From Clostridiales bacterium UBA1206 (GTDB taxonomy: Bacteria; Bacillota; Clostridia; Oscillospirales; CAG-382): 64,000 nucleotides of DNA. Location of the stretch: NCBI GenBank assembly GCA_002310055.1, contig DBXS01000010.1, positions 22,092 through 86,091 on the forward strand, read 5' to 3'. The notes beneath the pieces are model-generated. The model was not told the DNA's origin. It did not search any database and saw only the letters and a list, made by a program, of their open reading frames with translations. Below are positions 41,984-50,624 of this stretch, piece by piece. The position numbers and the translations under genes are program-made. Position 1 is the stretch's first letter. The number at the start of each line of letters is the position of its first letter.

Positions 41984-42580
41984 TCACCTGCAGCAGCTGC
42001 ACATAAGATCGGCGCAGATGAGCCCGGTGCAGATATCGCATCCGGTGCATCCTCCGGTATCGGCGGTGTTGTACGGCGAACTGCGGGCGGTGTTGGAAAA
42101 CATATCGAGCATATTGCGGTATTCGGCGTTGGAAGGATCCAACTGACAGGCGAGCGTAAGATGCTCGCGCGCCTGCTGCAGCCATCCCTTGCGCATATAT
42201 ACCACGCCGGTGAGGAAATGCCATTCGGCGCTGTTTTTGTCGGGCTCGCGGTCTAACAGGATCTCGGCTTCGGATATGCGGTTCTGATTTAGCAGGTCGC
42301 GTATGCGGGCGTAACCCGAAGACGCGCCCGAACTGCCGGTATAACCGGAAGAATATGTATCGTTCCCGCCGCTCGAATACGTTCCGCCCGAAGCGCGCAT
42401 CTTGGTGATCGTGTCGTACGCTTCGTTTATTTCCTTCATCTTTTCGTCGGCGAGGTCGGCGAGCGGGTTGTCGACGTAGTTGTCGGGATGGTATTTCTTT
42501 ACCAAGGCGCGGTACGCCTTTTTGATCTCTTCGTCGGACGCCTGAGGCGAAACGCCCAAGACTTTGTAGGGATCTGTCAT
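41984..42580 (-). CDS. J-domain protein with TPR-like region and Cys-rich tail
   Basis: 198 residues. Residues 1-65 form a J domain with YHPDN (HPD Hsp70-activating motif). A Gly/Ser/Tyr-rich linker (TYSSGGNDTYSSGYTGSSG) leads to a TPR-like helical pair (WHFLTGVVYMRKGWLQQARE, LTLACQLDPSNAEYRNML). The tail has eight Cys in about 25 residues (GGCTGCDICTGLICADLMCS). It lacks the DnaJ zinc-finger domain. It probably recruits DnaK to a specific client. ATGA overlap with the DUF5685 gene suggests that protein is the partner. Confidence 0.85.
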   Translation of the reverse strand: MTDPYKVLGVSPQASDEEIKKAYRALVKKYHPDNYVDNPLADLADEKMKEINEAYDTITKMRASGGTYSSGGNDTYSSGYTGSSGASSGYARIRDLLNQNRISEAEILLDREPDKNSAEWHFLTGVVYMRKGWLQQAREHLTLACQLDPSNAEYRNMLDMFSNTARSSPYNTADTGGCTGCDICTGLICADLMCSCCR

Positions 42581-43434
42581 TTATCGGTTCCTTTCAGTTT
42601 ATTCGCCGCGGCGGCGAAACAATCCGCCGAGCCGAGCTGCGCGATATTGTAGACCAGTTTATCGTAAACGCTGCCGCCGGACCGTTCGTACGCGCGGCAG
42701 AACGCGTGGATGCTGTCGCGCAAAGTCTGCCCGATATCCCCGGCGGCGCCGATGACGGCGTCCGGAGAGCCGTAATATTCCGCAAGCACGTTGAAATTGC
42801 CCTTTTTTTCGTCGCGCAATACGTCCTCGAACGCGTCTATAAGGTAGATATATCTGCCGATATGGTAGCCGCATTCCCAAAGGATATCGCGTTCTTCCCC
42901 TTCGGTACCGTACGACGCGGCGAGCGCCGTGACGGCGGCAAAGGAATCCGAAACCAGATCGGGCGAAGAGACGCGCGCTTTTTCAAGCCCGGCAAGCGCC
43001 GAAAGCCGCTCTTTCACGTCTTCCGCAAGGCCCGGACACAGCGCCGAAGCGCGTTTGAACATACCGCGTGCGAACAGCGCCCTGAATTTTGCCGCGACGC
43101 GTGAAAGACCGCGATTGTCGGCGACGTCGTCGAGCGCCTTGTAATACAGCAGTATTCCGAAAGCCGCCGAAGTATAGAGGGCGGATTCGTTTTCGCACAG
43201 CATACATTTCTTTTTGAGCGAATACGGGCAGCGGCGCGTTTCGGCGCACGCTTTGTCGCCGCATACCGCCATGCGCACCAGACACAGAAAGACGAAATCG
43301 TTATTCAAAAGCAGCCGCGTAAAGCGCGAAACGCGCTTGCCGCCGATACGGCAGATCCCGCAGTAGACCGCTTTGTAAAACTCGTTTTCCTTGACCAGAA
43401 GTTCGGAGGCGCGGGGCTTTATGTAACCGAACAC
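42577..43434 (-). CDS. DUF5685 family protein
   Basis: 285 residues starting with GTG (43434; AAGGAGGCG upstream). Mostly helical. N-terminal YCGICR and later CPYSLKKKCMLC give a set of conserved Cys that could bind metal. A central segment YLIDAFEDVLRDEKKGNFN is Asp/Glu-rich and recalls, loosely, the acidic motif of isoprenoid-synthase-fold enzymes. Function unknown. It is the first gene of the minus-strand block and is followed by a J-domain protein, so it may be chaperone-dependent. Confidence 0.75.
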   Translation of the reverse strand: MFGYIKPRASELLVKENEFYKAVYCGICRIGGKRVSRFTRLLLNNDFVFLCLVRMAVCGDKACAETRRCPYSLKKKCMLCENESALYTSAAFGILLYYKALDDVADNRGLSRVAAKFRALFARGMFKRASALCPGLAEDVKERLSALAGLEKARVSSPDLVSDSFAAVTALAASYGTEGEERDILWECGYHIGRYIYLIDAFEDVLRDEKKGNFNVLAEYYGSPDAVIGAAGDIGQTLRDSIHAFCRAYERSGGSVYDKLVYNIAQLGSADCFAAAANKLKGTDK

Positions 43435-43492
43435 GGCGACGCCTCCTTCTGAAAGTCATAATCTGCGCATATTACAGTTATTTTATTATAGT

Positions 43493-43521
43493 ATAATAGC
43501 ACAAACGAACCGAAAAATCAA
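43493..43521 (-). promoter_or_regulatory. Promoter of the long minus-strand operon
   Basis: Minus strand TTGATT, 17-bp spacer, TATTAT. A second TATAAT-like box lies a few bases downstream. Confidence 0.65.
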
Positions 43522-43566
43522 TAAATTTCGGTAAATTTAACGTTACATAAATTTTACGGGCAAATA

Positions 43567-43588
43567 TTTTTACGCGCGCGCGTAAAAA
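43567..43588. promoter_or_regulatory. 22-bp perfect palindrome with alternating CG core in the divergent promoter region
   Basis: TTTTTA, five CG dinucleotides, TAAAAA. It sits upstream of both divergent promoters (43493-43521 minus, 43624-43652 plus). The 307-bp gap 43435-43741 contains these elements and no gene. It could be an operator or a bidirectional hairpin; neither is shown. Confidence 0.55.
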
Positions 43589-43623
43589 AGACGTACGGTG
43601 CGTTTGTTTTTGTAAAAAAACAG

Positions 43624-43652
43624 TTGCAATTCCCCGCCGGGTGATGTATAAT
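43624..43652 (+). promoter_or_regulatory. Promoter of gpmI and the plus-strand block
   Basis: TTGCAA, 17-bp spacer, TATAAT, ~90 nt before the gpmI ATG. The leader holds a GC-rich segment (GCCGCCTTGCGGG ... CGCGGCGGC, 43676-43714) that can form a hairpin. Confidence 0.78.
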
Positions 43653-43741
43653 ATCATATTGAATAATTATATATGCCGCCTTGCGGGACACCCGCTTCAA
43701 GGAGCGTCCGCGGCGGCTCGCATACAAGGAGAAACAAAGGT

Positions 43742-45379
43742 ATGAAAAAAGTCTTTGAAAACGAAAAAAGGCCCGTTGTCCTTATAGTGATGGACGGCGT
43801 GGGCTACACCGAATCCGCTGTCGGCAACGCGGTCAAAGCCGCCAACACTCCCGTGCTCGATATGCTTGCCGAAAAATATCCGCATCTGCTGCTCAAAGCG
43901 CACGGGACCGCGGTGGGGCTCCCCTCCGACGCCGATATGGGCAACAGCGAAGTCGGCCACAACGCGCTCGGCGCGGGCCAGGTCTTCGCACAGGGCGCCA
44001 AGCTCGTTTCGGGCGCGATCGAAACCGGCAGGATCTTCGCTTCCGACACCTGGAAAGAGCTCGTGGAAAACTGCGTGAAAAACGGCACGACGCTGCATTT
44101 TCTGGGACTTTTTTCGGACGGCAACGTCCATTCGCATATAGACCACCTCAAAGCGCTCATAATCAAAGCCAAGGAATGCGGAGTAAAGCGCGTCCGCGTC
44201 CATACCCTGCTCGACGGCCGCGACGTCGGCGAGACTTCTGCGCTCGAATACATACTCCCGTTCGAAGAATTCCTGCGTTCGCTCAACTGCTCGTCTTTCG
44301 ACGCGCGCATCGCCTCCGGCGGCGGCAGGATGGTCATAACGATGGACCGCTACGAAGCGAACTGGAAGATGGTCGAACTGGGCTGGAACACCCACGTGCT
44401 GGGCGAGGGCAGACAGTTCGCCACGGCCGAGGAAGCCGTTAAGACATACCGCGCCGAGACCGGCAAGATCGACCAGGATCTGCCCCCGTTCGTCATAGCC
44501 GAAAACGGCGTTCCCGTGGGGCCGGTCAACGACGGCGACAGCGTGATATTCTATAATTTCCGCGGCGACAGAGCCATAGAGATATCCCGCGCGTTCGAAA
44601 ACCGCGACTGCAAATTCACCAAGAAAAAAGACGTAAAAGTGCTTTACGCCGGGATGCTCGAATACGACGGCGACGCGCACATCCCTTACAAATACCTCGT
44701 GAATCCGCCCGAGATCTCCAACACCATGGGCGAATTTCTCGCGAACAAAGGCTACAAACAGCTCGCGATATCCGAAACGCAGAAATACGGCCACGTCACC
44801 TATTTCTGGAACGGCAACAGGAGCGGCAAGTTTTCGGAAGAACTTGAGGAATACATAGAGATACCTTCGGATATCGTACCGTTCGAGCAGCGCCCCTGGA
44901 TGAAATGCGCCGAGATAACCGACGTGCTCTGCGAAAAGATAGAATCCGGCGAGTTCGATTTTCTGCGCTGCAATTTCCCCAACGGCGACATGGTCGGGCA
45001 CACCGGTTCGTTCGACGCCACGCAGATAGCGGTCGAAGCCGTCGACCTGTGCCTGGCGCGCATATTCAAATCGGTCGACAAAATGCAGGGCATATGCCTT
45101 GTGACCGCAGACCACGGCAACGCCGACGAAATGTACGAGCTCGACAAAAAGACCGGGTGCGCCAAAATAAACAAAGAAGGCAAGATCGCGGTCAAGACCA
45201 GCCACACGCTCAACAGAGTCCCGTTTTACATATACGACAATTTCCACGCCGAAAAATACCGCACCGTGGAATGCCGCGACGGCGAATACGGCCTTGCCAA
45301 TGTGGCGGCGACTGTCGTAACACTTTTGGGAGAGGAAGCTCCTTCCGTATGGAAGCAGAGCATCATTGAACTGAAATGA
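43742..45379 (+). CDS. gpmI: 2,3-bisphosphoglycerate-independent phosphoglycerate mutase
   Basis: 545 residues. Metal-binding VLIVMDGVGYTES, phospho-acceptor Ser in DADMGNSEVGHNALGAGQ, arginine cluster region VHTLLDGRDVGETSA and TADHGNADEM near the C-terminus. It interconverts 3- and 2-phosphoglycerate in glycolysis with Mn. It is ~35 residues longer than the Bacillus enzyme and uses the NALGAGQVFAQGAKLV variant, typical of the longer subgroup. Start at ATG 43742 after AAGGAGAAAC. Confidence 0.94.
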   Translation: MKKVFENEKRPVVLIVMDGVGYTESAVGNAVKAANTPVLDMLAEKYPHLLLKAHGTAVGLPSDADMGNSEVGHNALGAGQVFAQGAKLVSGAIETGRIFASDTWKELVENCVKNGTTLHFLGLFSDGNVHSHIDHLKALIIKAKECGVKRVRVHTLLDGRDVGETSALEYILPFEEFLRSLNCSSFDARIASGGGRMVITMDRYEANWKMVELGWNTHVLGEGRQFATAEEAVKTYRAETGKIDQDLPPFVIAENGVPVGPVNDGDSVIFYNFRGDRAIEISRAFENRDCKFTKKKDVKVLYAGMLEYDGDAHIPYKYLVNPPEISNTMGEFLANKGYKQLAISETQKYGHVTYFWNGNRSGKFSEELEEYIEIPSDIVPFEQRPWMKCAEITDVLCEKIESGEFDFLRCNFPNGDMVGHTGSFDATQIAVEAVDLCLARIFKSVDKMQGICLVTADHGNADEMYELDKKTGCAKINKEGKIAVKTSHTLNRVPFYIYDNFHAEKYRTVECRDGEYGLANVAATVVTLLGEEAPSVWKQSIIELK

Positions 45380-46095
45380 TAATCAATTATCTCAAACAAG
45401 GCGAGATCCGCTACGCGATCCTTATGGTGGTCGCCGTGGTGGCGGCGATGACGGTGCACGAATTCGCTCACGCTTACGCCGCGCACAAATGCGGCGACGA
45501 CACGGCGTACGCTTTCGGCAGGATGACGCTCAATCCGCTCAAGCATATAGACTGGTTCGGCTTTGCGGCGATGCTCCTTATGGGCTTCGGGTGGGCGAAA
45601 CCGGTACCTGTCAATATGCGCGGGCTGCGCAAGCCTAGGCGCGACATAGCGATAGTGGCGTTCGCCGGGCCCGCTGCGAACTTTATACTTGCTTTTCTTT
45701 GCGTCGGGTTTATGCGGCTTCTGTTTTTGCTGATGTCGTCCGGCGTCGTGTCGTTCGGTTCGTCTTCGTTCGGAGGCAAACTGTTCGATTCCTTCTATTT
45801 CCTGTTCGCCATATCCGCCATACTCAACGTGGGCCTTGGTCTGTTCAACCTCATACCGCTGCCTCCGCTCGACGGCTCCAAAGTGCTTTCTTCCCTGCTG
45901 CCGCATAAATGGAGCGCCAGGTATCTTATGCTCGAACGCTACGCGCCCATCATTATGGTCGTGATAATAGCGCTTTCGTATATGGACGTCATAAGCTCGA
46001 TATTCTATCCGCTCGAATGGCTGCGCGACAAGATACTTTACGTGTTCTCGCTGCCTTACGTCTTCGGCGCTTACGCCTATTTGCTGCCATGGTAG
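45376..46095 (+). CDS. Site-2-protease-type membrane metallopeptidase (M50)
   Basis: 239 residues, multi-pass. Zinc motif HEFAHAYAAH in the first half and the second metal ligand in NLIPLPPLDGSKVL. GWAKPVPVN lies between, as in the Rv2869/YwhC subgroup. Such proteases cut substrates within the membrane; the target is unknown. In Firmicutes this gene typically precedes scpA. ATGA overlap with gpmI. Confidence 0.9.
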   Translation: MIINYLKQGEIRYAILMVVAVVAAMTVHEFAHAYAAHKCGDDTAYAFGRMTLNPLKHIDWFGFAAMLLMGFGWAKPVPVNMRGLRKPRRDIAIVAFAGPAANFILAFLCVGFMRLLFLLMSSGVVSFGSSSFGGKLFDSFYFLFAISAILNVGLGLFNLIPLPPLDGSKVLSSLLPHKWSARYLMLERYAPIIMVVIIALSYMDVISSIFYPLEWLRDKILYVFSLPYVFGAYAYLLPW

Positions 46096-46838
46096 GGCTG
46101 AATCTGAAGCTTGAGCAGTACGAAGGCCCGCTCGACCTGCTGCTTTCGCTGATACAAAAACACAAGATCGATATTTTCGATATCCCCATCGCCGAGCTCA
46201 CGGATCAGTATCTCGAATATATAGAATCCATGGAAAAATACGATATGCAGATCTCTTCGGATTTTATATATATGGCGAGCGAACTGATGTATATAAAATC
46301 GCGCATGCTGCTGCCGGTGCTGCCCAAGGACGAAGACCCCCGCCAGCCGCTGGTGGACGCGCTTCTGGAATACAGCAGGGCCAAGCAGGCTTCTGAATTT
46401 TTGAAAACGCAGAGCGATATCTATTACGACCGCTTTGTAAAGGACCCCGACGTGCCCGAGACGCCGCCGGTTTACGAACGCCGCCATTCGGTGGAACTTT
46501 TGACCGAGGCGTTCATAAACATAAGCCGCCGTATGCCCGCCGGATCGGAACAGCGCGTTGAACTGTTTGAAAAATTAAGACACGAAAAGTTTTATACAGT
46601 CGAGGAAAAGACGGCGTTCACGCTCAAATTCCTCGGCGACGGCAAGAGACACAGGTTCGGTTCGCTGTTTGAAGACTGCCGCACCGTTGGCGAGACCGTG
46701 GCGACGTTTTTAGCGCTGCTTTCGCTCGTCGGCAACGGACGCATAGAGATATTCCGCGGCGATTCCGGCGATCCGGAAGACCTGGACCTTGTACTGTTGG
46801 AAGAAACGGAGGTAAGCGATGAGCAATCTGCCGATTGA
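46089..46838 (+). CDS. scpA: Segregation and condensation protein A
   Basis: 249 residues. LKLEQYEGPLDLLLSLIQKHKIDIFDIPI is represented by EQYEGPLDLLLSLIQ and the kleisin N-domain; C-terminal winged helix ends the protein. It links Smc heads with ScpB in the condensin complex. Start at ATG 46089, 7 bp inside the end of the protease gene; longer in-frame frames are unsupported. Confidence 0.95.
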   Translation: MVGLNLKLEQYEGPLDLLLSLIQKHKIDIFDIPIAELTDQYLEYIESMEKYDMQISSDFIYMASELMYIKSRMLLPVLPKDEDPRQPLVDALLEYSRAKQASEFLKTQSDIYYDRFVKDPDVPETPPVYERRHSVELLTEAFINISRRMPAGSEQRVELFEKLRHEKFYTVEEKTAFTLKFLGDGKRHRFGSLFEDCRTVGETVATFLALLSLVGNGRIEIFRGDSGDPEDLDLVLLEETEVSDEQSAD

Positions 46839-47406
46839 TAACGCGCTTGAAGCCGTGCTTTTCGCTTCCGGTTCGCCCGTGAGCGTGGAAAAGCTGTGCG
46901 AGATATTCGGCGCCGAAGCCGACGAAATAAACGATTCCGCACGCCGTTTGGGCGAAAAACTCGCCGACGGGATGAGCGGCATCGAGCTCGTGGTCGTGGA
47001 CGGAGCGTATCAGCTCTGCACCAAGCCGTGCTACGCCGATTTTGTAAAAAAAGCGCTTGAACTGCGCAAGACCCCGCCACTTTCACGCGCGGCGCTGGAA
47101 GTGCTCGCCATAGTTTCGTACAACCAGCCCGTGACCAAATCGTTTATAGAAACGGTGCGCGGAATAGATTCGGACAGCATAGTCAACACCCTGTGCGACA
47201 AAGGCCTGCTAAAAGAAAGCGGACATCTCGACGCGCCCGGAAGGCCGGTGCTGTTCAGCACTACCGACGCTTTCCTGCGCTGCTTCGGGCTCGAAACGCT
47301 CGACCAGCTGCCGCAGATAGACGTTGAAAAGCAGCTCACGCTCGACGACGAAGAAGAGATCGACGCCGTCCCCGCGCCCGCCGCAGAGACGGCGGAGGAA
47401 GAATAA
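46819..47406 (+). CDS. scpB: Segregation and condensation protein B
   Basis: 195 residues. Two winged-helix domains: NALEAVLFASGSPVSVEKL and LSRAALEVLAIVSYNQPVTK with VRGIDSDSIVNTL, all typical. The tail is acidic (DDEEEIDAVPAPAAETAEEE). Overlaps scpA by 20 bp, as expected for complex partners. Confidence 0.95.
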   Translation: MSNLPIDNALEAVLFASGSPVSVEKLCEIFGAEADEINDSARRLGEKLADGMSGIELVVVDGAYQLCTKPCYADFVKKALELRKTPPLSRAALEVLAIVSYNQPVTKSFIETVRGIDSDSIVNTLCDKGLLKESGHLDAPGRPVLFSTTDAFLRCFGLETLDQLPQIDVEKQLTLDDEEEIDAVPAPAAETAEEE

Positions 47407-48056
47407 TGATCGCGCTCTGGATACTCTGCGGTATTCTGGCGCTGGCGCTGCTTGTGCTGATAATAAAGCTCGCGGTGCGCATCGAATACTGCGGCGGACT
47501 GTATCTGACGATCGGCGTGGGATTCATACACGTGACCCGCGGCGTTTCCAAGAAAAAGACAGACGCTGAAGCGCCCGAGCAGCCCCCCGAAGAGCACAAA
47601 AAGAAAGAAAAAAAGAAGAAAAAGAAAAAAAGCGAAAACGACGTTCCGCTTGCGGAACTGCTCCCTCTCGCGCGCGATACCGTGGCGGAGGTGTTCGAAA
47701 AGACGAAGAAACACGTCAAGCTGGAACGCTATATACTTAAGATAAACGTAGCGACCGGCGACCCCGCTTCGACCGGCGTGCTTTACGGCGCGGTGTGCGC
47801 CGCGGCGGGTCCCCTGCTCGCGCTCGCGCTTTCCGCAAGGCGCAAAACGCGCAAGGCGGGCGCGATCTTCACCGAGATAACCCCCGATTTTATAAGCGAC
47901 AAGCCCGATATAATGCTCGATATCAAGTTTTCGACCCGCGTGTGGCGCGGCCTGTGTATGGCGATGCCGCTTATCAAAGGATATAAAAACTACCGCAAGT
48001 TAAAAAAGAAGAAGGAGAAACAAAATGAACGACATTCCGCTCAAACAGATAATTGA
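47406..48056 (+). CDS. DUF2953 domain protein (sporulation-linked membrane protein)
   Basis: 216 residues. One N-terminal membrane helix (LWILCGILALALLVLIIKLA), then a Lys-rich segment with seven Lys in a row (around residue 70) and the DUF2953 region ITPDFISDKPDIMLDIKFSTR. B. subtilis YtfI, the counterpart, also precedes ytfJ. Function unknown. The stop/start junction with scpB is TAATG, and the 3' end overlaps gerW by 32 bp. Confidence 0.8.
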   Translation: MIALWILCGILALALLVLIIKLAVRIEYCGGLYLTIGVGFIHVTRGVSKKKTDAEAPEQPPEEHKKKEKKKKKKKSENDVPLAELLPLARDTVAEVFEKTKKHVKLERYILKINVATGDPASTGVLYGAVCAAAGPLLALALSARRKTRKAGAIFTEITPDFISDKPDIMLDIKFSTRVWRGLCMAMPLIKGYKNYRKLKKKKEKQNERHSAQTDN

Positions 48057-48507
48057 TTCCACTCTGAGCCAGATCGGCAGCGTCGCCGACGTCAACACCG
48101 TAATAGGCGACCCCATCACCACCGCAGAAGGCACCACCATAATCCCCTTTTCCAAGGTGTCGGTGGGCTACGCTTCGGGCGGCGCCGATTACGACGGCAA
48201 AAAAGAAAATTCCGACGGCAATAAGAACGTGCATTTCGCGGGAGGCAACGGCGCCGGCGTTTCGGTCACCCCGCTCGGGTTCCTCGTCATAAACAAAGAC
48301 GGCACGGTGCATATGCTCGACCTCAAACACCCCGAAACGTTCGAAGCTCCCGCCGATCCCGTGAGCAAGACGCTCAATTCGGTCAACGGGATAATCGAAA
48401 AAGCCCCCGAGATCGTAAACAAGATCAAAGACGCCATTGCCAAGCGCAAGGAAGCCAAAAAGAACGCCGAAGCAAAAGCGGAAGAAAGCGAAGAGACCGC
48501 GGAATAG
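48025..48507 (+). CDS. gerW: GerW family sporulation protein (YtfJ)
   Basis: 160 residues. TVIGDPITTAEGTTIIPFSKVSVGY and GGNGAGVSVTPLGFLVI are the family core; the tail is Lys/Glu-rich. In Bacillus, GerW is needed for normal germination with L-alanine and is forespore expressed. AAGGAGAAACAAA before the ATG lies inside the previous gene. Pairing with DUF2953 is conserved. Confidence 0.92.
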   Translation: MNDIPLKQIIDSTLSQIGSVADVNTVIGDPITTAEGTTIIPFSKVSVGYASGGADYDGKKENSDGNKNVHFAGGNGAGVSVTPLGFLVINKDGTVHMLDLKHPETFEAPADPVSKTLNSVNGIIEKAPEIVNKIKDAIAKRKEAKKNAEAKAEESEETAE

Positions 48508-48554
48508 TTCATAAAAACGCGCGCCCGCAAATATTATAAAGCGGGTGATGCGTT

Positions 48555-49715
48555 ATGAAAATCCGCGTCGCGGCGTTCGCCGCGCTCATCGCCGCGGCGG
48601 TGCTGTTCGCGCCGGTGCTGACATCGTATTCCGTATCCCCGGCAACACAGGCTTACGCCGGGCAGACGTTCGATCCGTCCTGTTTCGACGGCGCGGATCC
48701 GGTAAGCGTTTCGGCAAAAGCGGCGGTGCTGATGGACGCCGAAAGCGGCAGAGTGCTGTTTTCCAAGAATCCGCACCTTATGCTGCCGATGGCTTCCACG
48801 ACCAAGATAATGACCTGTCTGCTGGTCTGCGAACTACTGGACCGCGACGAAAAGATAACGGTCACCGCCGACACGACCGACATAGAAGGCTCGTCGGTAT
48901 ATCTGACCGCGGGCGAAACGCTTACGGTAAAAGAGCTGCTGTACTGCACCATGCTGCGTTCGGGCAACGACGCGGCGCGCACGCTCGCCAAAGCGTGCGG
49001 CGGCAGCGTGAGCAATTTCGTCTGTCTTATGAATCTGCGCGCGCGGTCGCTGGGGATGTACGACACCCACTTCGCGAACCCCGACGGACTGCCCGAAACG
49101 GGCCATTACACCACCGCGTATGACCTGGCGCTGCTGACTTCCGCGGCGCTCGAAAACGAACTTTTCGCCGAGGTGTGCTCCGCCGTGCGCGTGACGGTCT
49201 GCGGCGGAAAACGCACGCTGATAAACCGCAACAAACTGCTCCCGCAGTATTCCGGAATGACCGGCGTGAAGACCGGCTACACTCCCGAAGCCGGGCACTG
49301 TCTCGTCACTTCCGCGACCCGCAACGGCGTGAAACTGGTGGCGGTGACGCTCGACGACGGCGATATGTGGTTCGACCACCGCATGATGCTCGACCGCGGG
49401 TTCGAATACCTGCGCGACACGCTGCTCTACGACCCGGGCGAGCTGCGCGCGGAAACAGACGTCGCCGGGGCGGACGGGAAAACGGTGGTTTTCAGCAATC
49501 CCGTACCCGTGCGGGCGTCGCTTCCGCAAGGAGTAAAAATTACTTACCGCATAGAAAAGCCGCAGTTCGTATACGCTCCCGTAAAGCGGGGAGACGCGCT
49601 CTGCCGGGCGCTGATCTACGCCGACGGCGACCTGATAATGACTGTCCCGCTCTGCGCCGAAAGAAGCGCCGAATACCAAAAGCACAACCTTTTTGAAAGA
49701 CTTACAGGCCGGTAA
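48555..49715 (+). CDS. D-alanyl-D-alanine carboxypeptidase (DacF/DacB type, S11)
   Basis: 386 residues with a signal peptide (VAAFAALIAAAVLFAPVL). Penicillin-binding motifs: MASTTKIM (S-x-x-K), LRSGNDAA (S-x-N) and VKTGYTPEAG (K-T-G). It trims the terminal D-Ala of peptidoglycan stems. A C-terminal beta domain follows (VVFSNPVPVRASL). Neighbouring gerW makes a sporulation role (cortex cross-linking) plausible. The first 15 bp of the next gene abut directly. Confidence 0.9.
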   Translation: MKIRVAAFAALIAAAVLFAPVLTSYSVSPATQAYAGQTFDPSCFDGADPVSVSAKAAVLMDAESGRVLFSKNPHLMLPMASTTKIMTCLLVCELLDRDEKITVTADTTDIEGSSVYLTAGETLTVKELLYCTMLRSGNDAARTLAKACGGSVSNFVCLMNLRARSLGMYDTHFANPDGLPETGHYTTAYDLALLTSAALENELFAEVCSAVRVTVCGGKRTLINRNKLLPQYSGMTGVKTGYTPEAGHCLVTSATRNGVKLVAVTLDDGDMWFDHRMMLDRGFEYLRDTLLYDPGELRAETDVAGADGKTVVFSNPVPVRASLPQGVKITYRIEKPQFVYAPVKRGDALCRALIYADGDLIMTVPLCAERSAEYQKHNLFERLTGR

Positions 49716-50624
49716 ATGGAAAACAACGAAGGAATAAAACTGCAGAAATACGTTTCGGACTGCGGGCTGATGTCGCGCCGCAAGGCCGAAGCCGAAATAG
49801 AAAACGGCGCGTTCACCATAAACGGCGTCGCCGCCGTGCCGGGCAACCGGGTCTTCCCCGGCAAGGACGTTGTGGAATACCGCGGCGAGCCCGTTCTGCC
49901 GCAAGGCAAAAAGTATTACATTATGCTCAACAAGCCGCAGGGATACGTCACGACCACCTCCGACGAACTGGGCCGGAAAAACGTCTGCTCGCTCGTCGAC
50001 GTGAACGCGCGGCTCTACCCCGTGGGGAGGCTCGACTACAACAGCGAAGGGCTGCTGCTTTTGACGAACGACGGCGAATTCGCCAACATTATGACTCATC
50101 CGCGCTACGAACATAAAAAGCGCTACCTCGTCACGGTAGCGGGCAGGATAGAAAACAACGCGCTGGATATGATACAGCATATCCGCGAACTCGACGGCGA
50201 AAGAATCAATCCGGTTGCCGTAAAGCTCGTCGAACGCAGCGAAAACGCGAGCAAGCTGATCTTTACGCTTTCGGAAGGCAAGAACCGCGAGATCCGCCGC
50301 ATATGCGAAAAAGCGGGTTTGAGCATAATGCAGCTCAAGCGCTTTGCGCTGGGGCCGCTGCTTCTGGGCGAGCTTGCGCCGGGAGAATGGAGAAATCTTA
50401 CACCCAAAGAGATAAAGGAGTTAAAACGCACCGATGATAACGACAAAACAAAGGGCTTACTTAAGAAAACTGGGGCAAACGACAGACGCTTTGTACCAGA
50501 TAGGCAAAAACGGGATAATAGAAACGACGATAGAAACGCTGGACGCCGCGCTGACGGCGCGCGAGCTCATAAAGATAACCGTACTGGAAACGTCGCCCGT
50601 AAGCCCAAAAGAAGCGATGGCTGA
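49716..50624 (+). CDS. RsuA/RluB-family pseudouridine synthase with overprinted basic tail
   Basis: 302 residues. S4 RNA-binding domain (KLQKYVSDCGLMSRRKAEAEI), then catalytic VGRLDYNSEGLLLLTNDG with the essential Asp, and EGKNREIRRICEKAGL. RluB modifies 23S U2605-type sites. The enzyme fold ends near residue 238; the last ~63 residues are Arg/Asp/Asn-rich and are encoded in the +1 frame over the first two-thirds of yhbY. Possibly an extension born by stop loss. Start directly follows the carboxypeptidase stop. Confidence 0.88.
   Translation: MENNEGIKLQKYVSDCGLMSRRKAEAEIENGAFTINGVAAVPGNRVFPGKDVVEYRGEPVLPQGKKYYIMLNKPQGYVTTTSDELGRKNVCSLVDVNARLYPVGRLDYNSEGLLLLTNDGEFANIMTHPRYEHKKRYLVTVAGRIENNALDMIQHIRELDGERINPVAVKLVERSENASKLIFTLSEGKNREIRRICEKAGLSIMQLKRFALGPLLLGELAPGEWRNLTPKEIKELKRTDDNDKTKGLLKKTGANDRRFVPDRQKRDNRNDDRNAGRRADGARAHKDNRTGNVARKPKRSDG

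Noticed and set aside
43697..45247. 516-codon minus-strand frame opposite gpmI
   Set aside because: Shadow of gpmI in codon-biased DNA.
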